Part shown: positions 27,887-35,771 of the stretch, in pieces
Layout of the letters: every line of letters begins with the position of its first letter
How positions within the stretch are numbered: position 1 is the stretch's first letter
NCBI GenBank assembly: GCA_964219355.1
Contig: CAXPOZ010000001.1
Coordinates: forward strand, 558,001 to 622,000
Reading direction: 5' to 3'
From: Parvularcula sp964219355
Lineage (GTDB): Bacteria > Pseudomonadota > Alphaproteobacteria > Caulobacterales > Parvularculaceae
DNA length: 64,000 nt
Translations under genes and position numbers: made by a program
Notes under the pieces: model-generated
What the model was told of the DNA's origin: nothing
The model's database searches: none
The model's input: the letters and a program-made list of their open reading frames with translations, nothing else

Positions 27887-28521
27887 CAGCGTCTCACCTC
27901 GATCAACGGGATATCCGGCGCATCTCCGCCGCCGCTCCGCGCCTCGATGATCAATTGATCCGTATCGAACCGGACCGGCGTATCGAAAACAAAGCCTGCG
28001 GTCAGGACAACGCCTGCGCCCGGCGCTGCGGAAAAGGTCACTTCACCAGAAAGCGAATTGATCGTGAAGTCCACGCCGTCTGTCAGCTCGCTGTCATCCG
28101 CGGCGATGCGCACCGTACCGGCCACCGGCAGGGTGATTGCGCGTACTGCGTCAATCGCGCCGCTCGAATAGGTTTTCGTCAGTTGAAAGACGGCCTCAGT
28201 GCCGTCGCCTGTCCCCAGCGATTGATCGCCGGGGGCCGGGGTCGATCCACTGACGCACGACACGTGGTCGAAAGGATCGCGGAACCGGAAGGCATAGCGG
28301 CGGCTTTCGCGCGCTTCGAAAAACGCGATCAGCGCGTCGATATCGGCCCGGCAGCGCACGCCATAGCCCGCATCATAGCGGCGGCGGCTTTGCGCCCAGC
28401 GCGCAAGGCGGCGCTCCTGCCCCGAGGCGAGTGTCACAATCTCTGTGCGACGGATGGGCCCGCCGCGAGAGCCGAGGGCAATATCGACAGGGAACAGAAC
28501 ATCATGGAAGGCTTCAGCCAT
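27886..28521 (-). CDS. GTA gp12: DUF2460 distal tail protein
   Basis: A 211-residue DUF2460 protein (MAEAFHDVLFPVDIALGSRGGP, and the WAQSRRRYDAGYG turn). The homologue in the RcGTA particle is the distal tail protein that joins tube to baseplate. It overlaps gp11 by eight bases and gp13 by one, keeping the block translationally coupled. Confidence 0.94.
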   Translation of the reverse strand: MAEAFHDVLFPVDIALGSRGGPIRRTEIVTLASGQERRLARWAQSRRRYDAGYGVRCRADIDALIAFFEARESRRYAFRFRDPFDHVSCVSGSTPAPGDQSLGTGDGTEAVFQLTKTYSSGAIDAVRAITLPVAGTVRIAADDSELTDGVDFTINSLSGEVTFSAAPGAGVVLTAGFVFDTPVRFDTDQLIIEARSGGGDAPDIPLIEVRR

Positions 28522-29047
28522 TGCGCATCGCCTTTCTCAGCCCCCGGAGCACGGCGCCTGAAAGCTGTTCTTCGGACCGGCCAAGGGGATCCCCCGGCGG
28601 GCTCGATGGCATGGAGATATTGACGGTCACCGGCCCGGCCCCTTGCGGGACGACATTGCCAGCACCTGCGGGCACAAACAGCTCCGGCCCCCGCTCGCCC
28701 ACGAGATAGGGCACGCCGCGCGCGACCCCGCCGCCGCCCGCTCTTGCGCCACCAAAGACAGAGACGAGGATTTCTTCAAGCGGTGCCCGGACGAACTGAT
28801 CCGCCGCAAGCCGCGACAGATCGGCGAGCACGTCATTGACGAGTCCTTTGACCGAAAGCCGGCCTCTTGCTGCCGCGTCTTCAAGATTGTCCCCAATCGA
28901 CTGGCCGAGTGCGGAGAAGGTCTCCTCGACACTCGCGGCCAGCGGATTGAGGTCGTCTTCGACCAGCATCTCGACCTCCCGGCGAAGGGCGTCGAGGCCA
29001 TCCCGGAAGTCATCCGTCGCCAGCGTGAGAGTGAGTGTTTCGCTCAT
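28514..29047 (-). CDS. GTA gp11: short tail tape-measure protein
   Basis: Sets tail length and is extruded on delivery. From the ATG at 29047 it has 177 residues; upstream in-frame codons overlap gp10.1 coding and are unlikely to be used. An N-terminal helical part (FRDGLDALRREVEMLVEDDLN) leads to a glycine-rich C-terminal part containing GERGPELFVPAGAGNVV, the segment shared by GTA and lambda-like tape measures. The short length predicts a very short tail, as in other GTAs. The start is one base after the gp10.1 stop (TAATATG). Confidence 0.92.
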   Translation of the reverse strand: MSETLTLTLATDDFRDGLDALRREVEMLVEDDLNPLAASVEETFSALGQSIGDNLEDAAARGRLSVKGLVNDVLADLSRLAADQFVRAPLEEILVSVFGGARAGGGGVARGVPYLVGERGPELFVPAGAGNVVPQGAGPVTVNISMPSSPPGDPLGRSEEQLSGAVLRGLRKAMRNG

Positions 29048-29048
29048 A

Positions 29049-29240
29049 TTATTGTCCGTTCCGTTCCAGGAGCTTTTCAAGCGCCCCGCGGTCAAAAGGT
29101 TCGCCTTGCGATTGCCGCCACGCCTCAAGGCAGAGAACGAAATCCCTTGCCTCCAATTGCCAGAAGACAGCCGGTGTCACGCCGAAGCGGGCGAGCCAGA
29201 AAGTCAGCCAGGCGCCCCATCGGGCCCGGGCGGGCTCGGC
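29049..29240 (-). CDS. GTA gp10.1: tail assembly chaperone T-domain, predicted to be made only by -1 frameshift from gp10
   Basis: Sixty-three codons after the slip site encode the rcc01693-type tail chaperone (WGAWLTFWLARFG, VTPAVFWQLEARDF, FDRGALEKLLERNG). The frame is open back into gp10, but it has no ATG, GTG or TTG before the conserved FGVTPAVFW motif. The only nearby ATG, at 29220, is in another frame and gives a 31-residue product. Its -1 relation to gp10 and the slippery heptamer at 29240-29246 imply a 164-residue gp10-gp10.1 fusion. This mirrors lambda gpG/gpGT, where the fusion binds tape measure and tail tube subunits. The stop TAA lies one base before the gp11 ATG. Confidence 0.85.
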   Translation of the reverse strand, partial: AEPARARWGAWLTFWLARFGVTPAVFWQLEARDFVLCLEAWRQSQGEPFDRGALEKLLERNGQ

Positions 29241-29542
29241 TTTCCCGGCACCTCCCCAGCCATCAGATCTCGGAAGAGATGCGCCATGACACGCATCGCC
29301 TCCCCCAGATGAATCGTCCCCTCACTGATGCGCGGGACGGCCGCTATGCCGCCTGCCGCCCGGATCAGCACCGGCAGGATAAGGAGGATCTGCCTGACCG
29401 ATGGGTTGGCAAGCATCCGCGCAAGATCGCTGAGCGTGTCGGCACCGAGCGCATCCTCGATCTCGGCAAGCGCGCCGAGCGTCAGGCGCACGGGCACCTG
29501 TTCGCCGTCAATCGTCAGGGCGGGAGGGGCGACCGCGCTCAT
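29204..29542 (-). CDS. GTA gp10: tail assembly chaperone (G-like product)
   Basis: A 112-residue GTA tail assembly chaperone (LTIDGEQVPVRLTLGALAEIEDALG, AMRVMAHLFRDLMAGEVPG). It corresponds to lambda gpG: it coats the tape measure while the tube polymerises. The last eleven codons after the slippery site are low-complexity (PSPPGPDGAPG), as expected of a tail that only matters when no frameshift happens. The start shares ATGA with the gp9 stop. Confidence 0.92.
   Translation of the reverse strand: MSAVAPPALTIDGEQVPVRLTLGALAEIEDALGADTLSDLARMLANPSVRQILLILPVLIRAAGGIAAVPRISEGTIHLGEAMRVMAHLFRDLMAGEVPGKPSPPGPDGAPG
29240..29246 (-). promoter_or_regulatory. GGGAAAG slippery heptamer for -1 ribosomal frameshifting
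   Basis: On the minus strand G GGA AAG lies in the gp10 frame as X XXY YYZ (GGA is codon 100, AAG is codon 101). This is the same heptamer used by lambda G/GT. Slipping back one base leads straight into the gp10.1 frame. The following 25 bases are extremely G+C-rich (CGCCC and GGGCG arms can pair) and could act as a stimulator. Confidence 0.8.
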
Positions 29543-29952
29543 GCCCCAGCCGCCGTGAAGGTCACCTCGCCTGCCGAGGCGAGGGTCAGGGAGAAGCTCG
29601 CCTCCCCCCGAAACTCACCGGCATAATCGAGGTTGGTGATCTGGAACGCGCCCACAAGGTCGCCAAATCCCGGGATCTGGAGTTGCCATGTTTCATGCTC
29701 GCCAGAGAAAAACAGGGATCTGGCTCGCTCCGCGGCGTCATCGTCGATGAATAATCCGTTGCCGGAGACATTTGCCTGGCGGATGCCGCCGCAGGGGAGC
29801 AGTTCGCGCCAGCCGGGACTATCCGCATGGGTGATATCAACCGTGCCGGAAGCAAGCGAGAATGTTTTCGTTCGCAAGCCCCCGATCGTGTCATATCCGC
29901 CTTCGCCGTCGGCAAGCCGAAGCAGCATGTCCTTGCCGCTGGTCACTGTCAT
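29539..29952 (-). CDS. GTA gp9: major tail (tube) protein, TP901-1 family
   Basis: A 137-residue tube-forming protein of the TP901-1 major tail family (TKTFSLASGTVDITHADSPGW, GSGNGLFIDD-like turn, EASFSLTLASAGEVTFTAA). Stacked hexamers form the tail tube. An AAGGAG seven bases before the ATG is one of the best ribosome sites in the cluster, fitting a structural protein needed in many copies. Confidence 0.94.
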   Translation of the reverse strand: MTVTSGKDMLLRLADGEGGYDTIGGLRTKTFSLASGTVDITHADSPGWRELLPCGGIRQANVSGNGLFIDDDAAERARSLFFSGEHETWQLQIPGFGDLVGAFQITNLDYAGEFRGEASFSLTLASAGEVTFTAAGA

Positions 29953-29963
29953 TGGTTTTCTCC

Positions 29964-30380
29964 TTATTCGGCGGTTCTGTCGGTGACGATGCGATATCGC
30001 ATCACCGCCTGATAGGTGTCGCTTTCGGGTTGCCGGAACATGTCGGCAAAAACAAAACGGGTACTGATGACGTCAAAGCCATCGATCGTGAATTCAGCAT
30101 CATGCAGCGCGTCATGAACCGCATCCGCAATCTCGCGCAGCTCCTTGCGCCCTCCCCAGCGTGACCAGGCATTCAGCCGGATATCATGCTCCATGGCCTC
30201 ATCCCGGCCATCGAGCGGGCGGATGCGGGACTCCCCAATCGTCAGCAGGGGAAAGATGGCGTCCTCCGGCACCCGGTCATAGATGCGCGGCGGGGAGCCA
30301 AGATGAGCAGCAAGCGCAGAGCTGGCGCCAAGATGACTGCGTAAGCCCACCTGCAGGGCCCAGGCGGCAGGCAGGGTCAT
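29964..30380 (-). CDS. GTA gp8: DUF3168 tail terminator protein
   Basis: A 138-residue DUF3168 protein (LQVGLRSHLGASSALAAHLG, RIYDRVPEDAIFPLLTIGES, HDIRLNAWSR). Members cap the tail tube at the head-proximal end. The start shares ATGA with the gp7 stop. Confidence 0.93.
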   Translation of the reverse strand: MTLPAAWALQVGLRSHLGASSALAAHLGSPPRIYDRVPEDAIFPLLTIGESRIRPLDGRDEAMEHDIRLNAWSRWGGRKELREIADAVHDALHDAEFTIDGFDVISTRFVFADMFRQPESDTYQAVMRYRIVTDRTAE

Positions 30381-30691
30381 GGCCGAAGCTCCTCTGCCGT
30401 CACGGTATGGAACCGGCGCTGCTCATCTTCCTGGATATCGGTGATCCGGTAGGTCGTGTCCTGATGCGTCAGCCGCATTTCAAAGATAAGATCATCCCTG
30501 TACCGAAGGACAAATCTTCGCCGCCGGACGGGAATGTCCCGATCAGCAAGGGGTCTCCTTGCGCCCGAGAGGGAGGTGCCGCGCGCCGCAACGGTGGCCT
30601 TCGGGGTATAGCTGACCTCATAACCGCCGCCTGCATCCGCTGTGCGGACAGGCGACAGGAGGGTCAGGCGATCACGCAGACTACTGATCAC
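30377..30691 (-). CDS. GTA gp7: head-tail joining (stopper) protein
   Basis: A 104-residue SPP1 gp16-like head closure protein (LRDRLTLLSPVRTADAGGGYEVSYT and the C-terminal TYRITDIQEDEQRRFHTVTAEEL). It sits between the connector ring and the tail. The start is GTG, overlapping the gp6 stop as GTGA. Confidence 0.92.
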   Translation of the reverse strand: MISSLRDRLTLLSPVRTADAGGGYEVSYTPKATVAARGTSLSGARRPLADRDIPVRRRRFVLRYRDDLIFEMRLTHQDTTYRITDIQEDEQRRFHTVTAEELRP

Positions 30692-31236
30692 AGCCGCACC
30701 TCCTTATAGGCTTCGATGAGCGCTTCGACACCGAGGGGGACAGGCACATATCGCCGCTCCCGAAAGAGCTCTCGCTCCTCGTAATAATGCGCGGTCAAGA
30801 GATAGAGCGCGCGAAGGAGGTCGGCGGGGATATCATCCGTGTCCGCTGCGCCCGATGAGAAGACGACATCGATATGGGATGTGCTGGACGGCAAGGGCGT
30901 CAGGAACTGGATGCTCTCAGGCTTTGTGCTGCATAAGCGCCAGTCATCACTGGAGAGAACGGTTGTCGCGCCATCCTCATCGGTGAGGGTGACGGAGGTG
31001 ACGGCACTGACCGCGCCGGGACGGAGCGGCACGGGCCCATCGGGCGTGCCTTCCACCCTCGCCTGCCAGCTCTGGTCCAAAAAGGCATGATCGAGGCGAC
31101 GCTCAAGGAATGTTCTTGCCGTCGCGATCATGCCCGCCAGCGCCGTATCGTCATCATCATGATCGATCCGCAGGGCGGTCTTCACATCGCTCAGAGACAG
31201 GGGTTCCGAGGCCGGTGGGGTCAGCAGCGTGTACAT
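30688..31236 (-). CDS. GTA gp6: head-tail connector (adaptor) protein
   Basis: A 182-residue gp6-like connector (PPASEPLSLSDVKTALRIDHDDDD, LAGMIATARTFLERRLDHAF, then ALYLLTAHYYEERELF). The helical bundle at both ends is typical of adaptor rings that bind beneath the portal. It follows the capsid gene after a 72-base gap that contains a hairpin. Confidence 0.93.
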   Translation of the reverse strand: MYTLLTPPASEPLSLSDVKTALRIDHDDDDTALAGMIATARTFLERRLDHAFLDQSWQARVEGTPDGPVPLRPGAVSAVTSVTLTDEDGATTVLSSDDWRLCSTKPESIQFLTPLPSSTSHIDVVFSSGAADTDDIPADLLRALYLLTAHYYEERELFRERRYVPVPLGVEALIEAYKEVRL

Positions 31237-31268
31237 GGGTAGCTCTGTCCTGGTAAAGATGAAATGGA

Positions 31269-31290
31269 TGGCGGGCCGGAGGACCCGCCA
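31269..31290 (-). terminator. Hairpin between capsid and gp6 genes, possible internal terminator/attenuator
   Basis: TGGCGGG and CCCGCCA arms pair across an 8-base loop in the only sizeable gap in the GTA cluster. The minus-strand continuation TCCATTTCATCTTT is T-rich but not a clean U-tract. It could trim transcription after the capsid gene or stabilise the capsid mRNA. Confidence 0.4.
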
Positions 31291-31308
31291 CCAGTTGGCT
31301 GCCAGCCG

Positions 31309-32502
31309 TCAAGCCGACATGGAGAGAAGTTTGATGGCCGAGAAATCCTGGACGCCGCCGCCGACACGTTTGGTCGTGTAGAAGAGGACGTAAGGTTTGG
31401 CCGAATACGGATCACGCAGGACCTGAATGCCGGCGCGGTCGACGATGAGATAGCCGCGGGCAAAATCGCCGAAAGCCACTGGCGTCGTGGACGTACCAAC
31501 ATCCGGCATGTCCTCGGATTCCGTCACCGGGAAGCCGAGCAGCGTCGAGGGTTGCCCGGCAGCAAGGCCCGGCGACCAGATATAATTGCCCTCAAGATCT
31601 TTCAGTTTGCGAATTGATGAGGCAACGGTCCGGTTCATGATGAAACGGCCATTCTGGCGATAGGATTGCGGCAGGGTGTAGACCAGATCGATCAGATCAT
31701 CGGCAATGATCGCAGCGCCATCTGATGCCACCGTGCCGATTTCGTCCGCATCCCGGCTCGCATCGGCCGCCTGGTCATAGGAGAGGAAGCCTTTGGGCTT
31801 GCTGGAGGAATTGCCCGCCACGAAGGCCGCGCTTTCCTGAACCGCAAATTCCGTCTGCACCTCATCGGCGATCCACTGGCCGATATCGACGACCGAATCG
31901 TCAAGCAGGGCCTGGGTCGCCGCCGGCATGGCGTAAAGCTCCATGGCCGGAAAATCGAGCGCCATCAGGGTTGGCGTCGTCGTCTCGTCCCGGTCACCGG
32001 TCTCACCTACCCAGGCGGCACCAAAGTCCGTGGTCGGATAAGGCTTGCGGTAGGAGTTGCCGCTGATCTGGCGCACCGTCGCGATCTGGCGGATCGGCGA
32101 GATGTCTTTCAGCCGCGCATCGATCAGGCTGGCGGTTTCATCCGGCGCGATAATACCGCCGCTCGAATCCCCGGCAGCAATGGATTTGAGCTCCGGCGCG
32201 GTCATCGCCCCGGTCCGCATATAGGTGTCGAACGCGCTCTTTGCCTCGCTGCCGGTATCGGCCGCCGTATCGAGAGCCGGCCGGGCCGAGCGGGCCGCCA
32301 GACGGTCAAGCACGGCCTGCTGACGCGACAACTCCTCGCCGATACGGTCAACCTTTTCAGTCATCAGCGGATCGGCGCTGCGCTTTTCAAGTCCCTTGAG
32401 GCGTTCGTCATTTGCCTGCTTGAACTGTTCGAAAGTATACAGAATATCCTGCATGGTTGCGGCATCGCCGCCGTCATGAGCCTTGGTTTCGAGTTCCATC
32501 AT
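31309..32502 (-). CDS. GTA gp5: HK97-fold major capsid protein
   Basis: A 397-residue HK97-type capsid protein. The N-terminal approximately 95 residues are coiled coil (YTFEQFKQANDERLKGLEKR, VDRIGEELSRQQAVLDRLAA). They form the scaffolding delta domain expected to be cut off by gp4. The mature fold begins near DTYMRTGAMTAPELKS, with the E-loop and P-domain segments (FPAMELYAMPAATQALLDDS) and the characteristic VAFGDFARGYLIVDRAGIQVLRD, here given as GDFARGYLIVDR. The start ATG overlaps the protease stop. Confidence 0.96.
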   Translation of the reverse strand: MMELETKAHDGGDAATMQDILYTFEQFKQANDERLKGLEKRSADPLMTEKVDRIGEELSRQQAVLDRLAARSARPALDTAADTGSEAKSAFDTYMRTGAMTAPELKSIAAGDSSGGIIAPDETASLIDARLKDISPIRQIATVRQISGNSYRKPYPTTDFGAAWVGETGDRDETTTPTLMALDFPAMELYAMPAATQALLDDSVVDIGQWIADEVQTEFAVQESAAFVAGNSSSKPKGFLSYDQAADASRDADEIGTVASDGAAIIADDLIDLVYTLPQSYRQNGRFIMNRTVASSIRKLKDLEGNYIWSPGLAAGQPSTLLGFPVTESEDMPDVGTSTTPVAFGDFARGYLIVDRAGIQVLRDPYSAKPYVLFYTTKRVGGGVQDFSAIKLLSMSA

Positions 32503-32999
32503 TGTCCTCTATCTGTCGTATGGAGAAGGTTTCGTGGTTTCCTGGAGGGGGAGCCGATTTCTGTCAGGCGGGCTCCGGGCGCCATGGGGAAGGTCACAAT
32601 CGAAATCTCCCAGAGGTCGATATCGAAGAGCTCCCGCCGGCCATCCCGGCCCCGCCGGGCACGGCGCGGCCGGAAACCGATGGACAGACCATTGACCGCT
32701 CGCCCGCAGAGGAGCTGGACGAGGTCACGCCCGTCTCGCGTATCGGCAAAAAGATGTCCCCTGACGAACAGGCCATGACTGTCTTCCTTCAATTCATCCC
32801 AACACCCGACCGGACGGTCAGCCGCATGCTGATAAAGCATCATCACACGGGATGAGGGGGCGGGGATAAGTTTCCGCATTTTTTTGATCGATTGCTGAAA
32901 CGCGCCCGGACGGATGATGTCGCCGGTCAGGTCCGGCTGGCCGAAGACAGCCGCATAGCCAGCCACAGCAACGGTTTCTGGAGAGAGGGGCTGCGCCAT
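32499..32999 (-). CDS. GTA gp4: prohead maturation protease (S78)
   Basis: A 166-residue HK97-type prohead protease that cleaves the capsid delta domain. The expected triad is visible: His58 (LYQH), Ser106 (GLSIGF) and Glu131 (DLWEISIVTFPM). It overlaps gp3.5 by one base and the capsid gene by four. The codons for KLIPAP (43-48) contain a copy of the 14-base motif found at the GTA promoter. Confidence 0.95.
   Translation of the reverse strand: MAQPLSPETVAVAGYAAVFGQPDLTGDIIRPGAFQQSIKKMRKLIPAPSSRVMMLYQHAADRPVGCWDELKEDSHGLFVRGHLFADTRDGRDLVQLLCGRAVNGLSIGFRPRRARRGRDGRRELFDIDLWEISIVTFPMAPGARLTEIGSPSRKPRNLLHTTDRGQ
32860..32873 (-). promoter_or_regulatory. Internal copy of the AAACTTATCCCCGC motif
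   Basis: An exact copy of the 14-mer at the GTA promoter and in front of the DnaA-like gene, same strand, inside the protease gene. The -10 position (15 bases on) reads GATGAT, matching only four of six consensus bases, so an internal promoter upstream of the capsid gene is possible but weak. Confidence 0.4.
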
Positions 33000-33241
33000 T
33001 ATTGCTCTCCCCTCCGTTCATCGATCTTGCTTTCGATCCGCGCGAGCGATTCAAGAATGTGGTTCGATTGCGTCTCAAGCCGCGCCGTTCGCTCTGACAA
33101 CAGGTGAGCGCGCGCAATCTCTGTCTCAAGATAATCAAGCCGGGCAGCCGCCCCGCCAGCCCAGACAAGGCCGGTGAGCGTCTGCGCAAGGAGCACCCCG
33201 ATCATGGCGAGCACAAGCCGCCGGTCACGCGCGGAAATCAT
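32999..33241 (-). CDS. GTA gp3.5: small membrane/coiled-coil protein
   Basis: Eighty residues: one hydrophobic helix (LVLAMIGVLLAQTLTGLVWAGG) followed by a coiled coil (LETEIARAHLLSERTARLET, SLARIESKIDERR). A gene of this kind sits between portal and protease in many GTAs; its role is unknown to me. Both ends overlap neighbours as TGATG and TAATG, so it is surely translated with them. Confidence 0.85.
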   Translation of the reverse strand: MISARDRRLVLAMIGVLLAQTLTGLVWAGGAAARLDYLETEIARAHLLSERTARLETQSNHILESLARIESKIDERRGEQ

Positions 33242-34404
33242 CAGCTCACCTCCGCATCGACCGAAAAGCCAAGCAGGATCCGCTTTTCGGTGTCGGTGAT
33301 GACATCCGCATCAAGGAGCAGCCTCAGCCGCTCAATCCGGCCCTGCTGCAGGGCATCAATGGCGTCGGTATCAAAGCCGATCGAGACGCCCTCCCCTGCC
33401 AGCGCAAGGGAGAAACTGTCCGCCACCTTGGTGATCAGCGGCAGGATCGTGTGCCGCCAGAAGGCAAGATGCGCCTGGGCATAATTCGAATAGGTGTTGT
33501 CGCCGGGAATGCCGAGCAGCATGGGCGGCACACCGAAGGCGAGCGCGATCTCCCGCGCCGCGCCATTCTTCAGCTCACGGAAATCCATTTCCGCCGGACT
33601 GAGACTCATCGACTTCCAGTCGAGCCCGCCATCAAGCACCATGGGCCGCCCCGCCTGGCGCTGCCCCTGATAGGTATCGGCAAGCTCACTTTTCAGGCGA
33701 TCGAACTGTTCGCCGGTGAGGCTGGAGGCGCCTTCCGGGCCCCGATAGATCAGCGCCCCGGACGGACGCGCCGCATTGTCGAGCAAGGATTTATTCCACG
33801 ACGTCGCGGCATTGTGCAGATCAATCGCATTGCCCGCGACACACAGAGGCGACTGCCCCTCGCGACCATCGAGCGGATTGAAAAGCCGTATATGGATCAG
33901 GCCGGGCTGACCGTCCGTATCTCGCGGAAGACGGCGGGTCTTGCCCCCGACCTTGTGCAGATAGGCGCGCGGCCAGCCATCGGGGCCAGTCTCTGCCGTC
34001 ACCTGATCGGGCCTGAGAAGATAGAGCGCCGCCGGAACGGACAGCCCCTCGATCACTTCCGCATAGGCATTCCCGCTGATCTGCAGATGGCCATAAAGGT
34101 GTTCAAGGAAGGACTGGCCCGGCTGATCCGGGTTCGGCTTTCGCAAAAGCGCAGTCAGGGGATGCGCTTCCAGCCGCTCCCGCCCCTGCTGGGCGAAAAG
34201 CGGTACGGAGGACGCAGCCTCAGCAATCATCTGTACACATCGGTAGACGACCGGGTTCTTTGCATATCCGGTCCGGGCGAGCGAGACATTGCTGCGCGAG
34301 GACCAGCTCGCCCCCATGCCGCCATGCAGCGCGATGAGGTCCCCCAGAACGCTGCCTTTTTCTTCGCGCGCCATCTGGCGCGGCTTGGTTTTAAACCCGA
34401 ACAT
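33241..34404 (-). CDS. GTA gp3: portal protein
   Basis: A 387-residue HK97-type portal protein, the dodecameric ring for DNA entry and exit. Landmarks are GYAKNPVVYRCVQMIAEAASSVP, PNPDQPGQSFLEHLYGHLQISGNAY, and FGVPPMLLGIPGDNTYSNYAQA near residue 290, the best conserved portal segment. It follows terL after 14 bases. The length is normal for GTAs. Confidence 0.95.
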   Translation of the reverse strand: MFGFKTKPRQMAREEKGSVLGDLIALHGGMGASWSSRSNVSLARTGYAKNPVVYRCVQMIAEAASSVPLFAQQGRERLEAHPLTALLRKPNPDQPGQSFLEHLYGHLQISGNAYAEVIEGLSVPAALYLLRPDQVTAETGPDGWPRAYLHKVGGKTRRLPRDTDGQPGLIHIRLFNPLDGREGQSPLCVAGNAIDLHNAATSWNKSLLDNAARPSGALIYRGPEGASSLTGEQFDRLKSELADTYQGQRQAGRPMVLDGGLDWKSMSLSPAEMDFRELKNGAAREIALAFGVPPMLLGIPGDNTYSNYAQAHLAFWRHTILPLITKVADSFSLALAGEGVSIGFDTDAIDALQQGRIERLRLLLDADVITDTEKRILLGFSVDAEVS

Positions 34405-34418
34405 ATCTGGCAGTCCTT

Positions 34419-35771
34419 TCAGAGATAGCGGATGGCGGGGGCGGATGGCGCCGGCCCCAGCAAAAGGTCGGTTACCGCCCAGACGAGCGCGTCGAGCCGG
34501 TCGGGGCTCGCCTCGCCTCCAAGGCCGGTAAAGGAGGTGAGCTGATCTTCGAGATCGGGGAACGCGCCGGCATGTTTGACGCGGCCCTGCTCATAAAGCG
34601 CGGCAACGGGCTCAGCACGGACGGTCTTGCCGCGCGTTGCCCTGACGGCACGAAAGGGTAGGTTCGGATCATGCAGGCGCAAGACTTCCTCAACGAGGTC
34701 CCCGCCCTGATTGACTTCCGCCACAACCCGGTCCGCCGCGTAGGAATAAGCAATCTCCACCACGCGCGCCGCCCAGCCCGAAGGCGATAATCCGCCAACG
34801 GAGGCATCTTTGAGAATAAAGGCGGTGGCCGCCCTGCCCTCGCCCGTGATGCCCGCAACGATGATGCCGCATTCATCGGCATCGGGGCCGGTGCTGACAG
34901 GCGGATCGACCGCGACGATGATGCGCGAAAGAGGCGGTGTGTCTTTGATGCGGGCCCTCTCGATCATCGCCCGGTTCCATAGAGCGCCGCCATGATCTTC
35001 GATGATCTCACCGTCGATTTCCTGACGGCCAAGTGCCGTCCCCTCATAGGTCCGGATGATCTCGGTCAGAAAGGCATCGGCCAGCTCAGCCTTGTTATCC
35101 CTTGTCGTCGCGCGAGAGAGATGCGTCGTCTCCGCATCCATCAGTTGCCGGAGCAGCTTGATCGGGCGCGGTGTTGTGGTGACGACCTGTTGTGGGCGCT
35201 GCCCCAGCCGCAAGCCGAGCTGCAGATTGCTCCACGCCTCCTCCGGGTACCGCCATTTGCAGAGCTCATCGGCCCACGCGGCCTCGAACTGATGCCCGCG
35301 CAGACCGTCGGGATCATCGGCGGAGAAAATATGCGCTTCGGCCCCGTTCGGCCAAGAGAGCCGGTGCCGCGAGGGCTCGTAGGTCGGGCGGGACGGCGCA
35401 TCACCGATGTGAAGCAGGCCCGATTGTCCGTCGATCATCACTTCGCGTGCATCCTCATAGGTTTCTCCGACCAGCGCGAGACGGCGTGCGCCATTCGCAA
35501 CTGCGCGACGGATCCACTCCGCTCCGGCACGAGTTTTCCCCGCGCCGCGCCCGCCCAGAATGAGCCAGGTCGTCCAGTCATTGTCCGGATGGAATTGATC
35601 CCTGCGGGCGGAAAACTTCCACTCGCTCAGTGCCCGCATCAGCTCGGTCAAGCTCAAGCCGTCGAGCCAGTTCTTCTTCCCCGAGGCGATCTGCGTAGCG
35701 AACGAGCTTATCGTAAAGTAGACCTCGGAGTCGTTCCGCTTCGGCGTCATCGGCTGCAGCGGTGTCGTCAC
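34419..35771 (-). CDS. GTA gp2: large terminase subunit (TerL)
   Basis: The DNA-packaging motor and headful nuclease. It has 450 residues from the GTG at 35771; an ATG at 35750 is an alternative. Walker A GGRGAGKT lies at 73-80, and AAWADELCKW carries the Walker B Asp/Glu pair. TTTPRP is the coupling motif, and VAVDPPVSTG starts the RNase H-like nuclease. Conserved terminase sequence begins near residue 35 (WLDGLSLTELMRALSEW), upstream of the gp1 stop. The overlap with gp1 is therefore real whichever start is used. Confidence 0.94.
   Translation of the reverse strand: MTTPLQPMTPKRNDSEVYFTISSFATQIASGKKNWLDGLSLTELMRALSEWKFSARRDQFHPDNDWTTWLILGGRGAGKTRAGAEWIRRAVANGARRLALVGETYEDAREVMIDGQSGLLHIGDAPSRPTYEPSRHRLSWPNGAEAHIFSADDPDGLRGHQFEAAWADELCKWRYPEEAWSNLQLGLRLGQRPQQVVTTTPRPIKLLRQLMDAETTHLSRATTRDNKAELADAFLTEIIRTYEGTALGRQEIDGEIIEDHGGALWNRAMIERARIKDTPPLSRIIVAVDPPVSTGPDADECGIIVAGITGEGRAATAFILKDASVGGLSPSGWAARVVEIAYSYAADRVVAEVNQGGDLVEEVLRLHDPNLPFRAVRATRGKTVRAEPVAALYEQGRVKHAGAFPDLEDQLTSFTGLGGEASPDRLDALVWAVTDLLLGPAPSAPAIRYL

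Noticed and set aside
29127..29220. 31-codon frame from the ATG at 29220 as a stand-alone small gene
   Set aside because: It is out of frame with the conserved gp10.1 sequence and has no family match; the frameshift explanation fits better.
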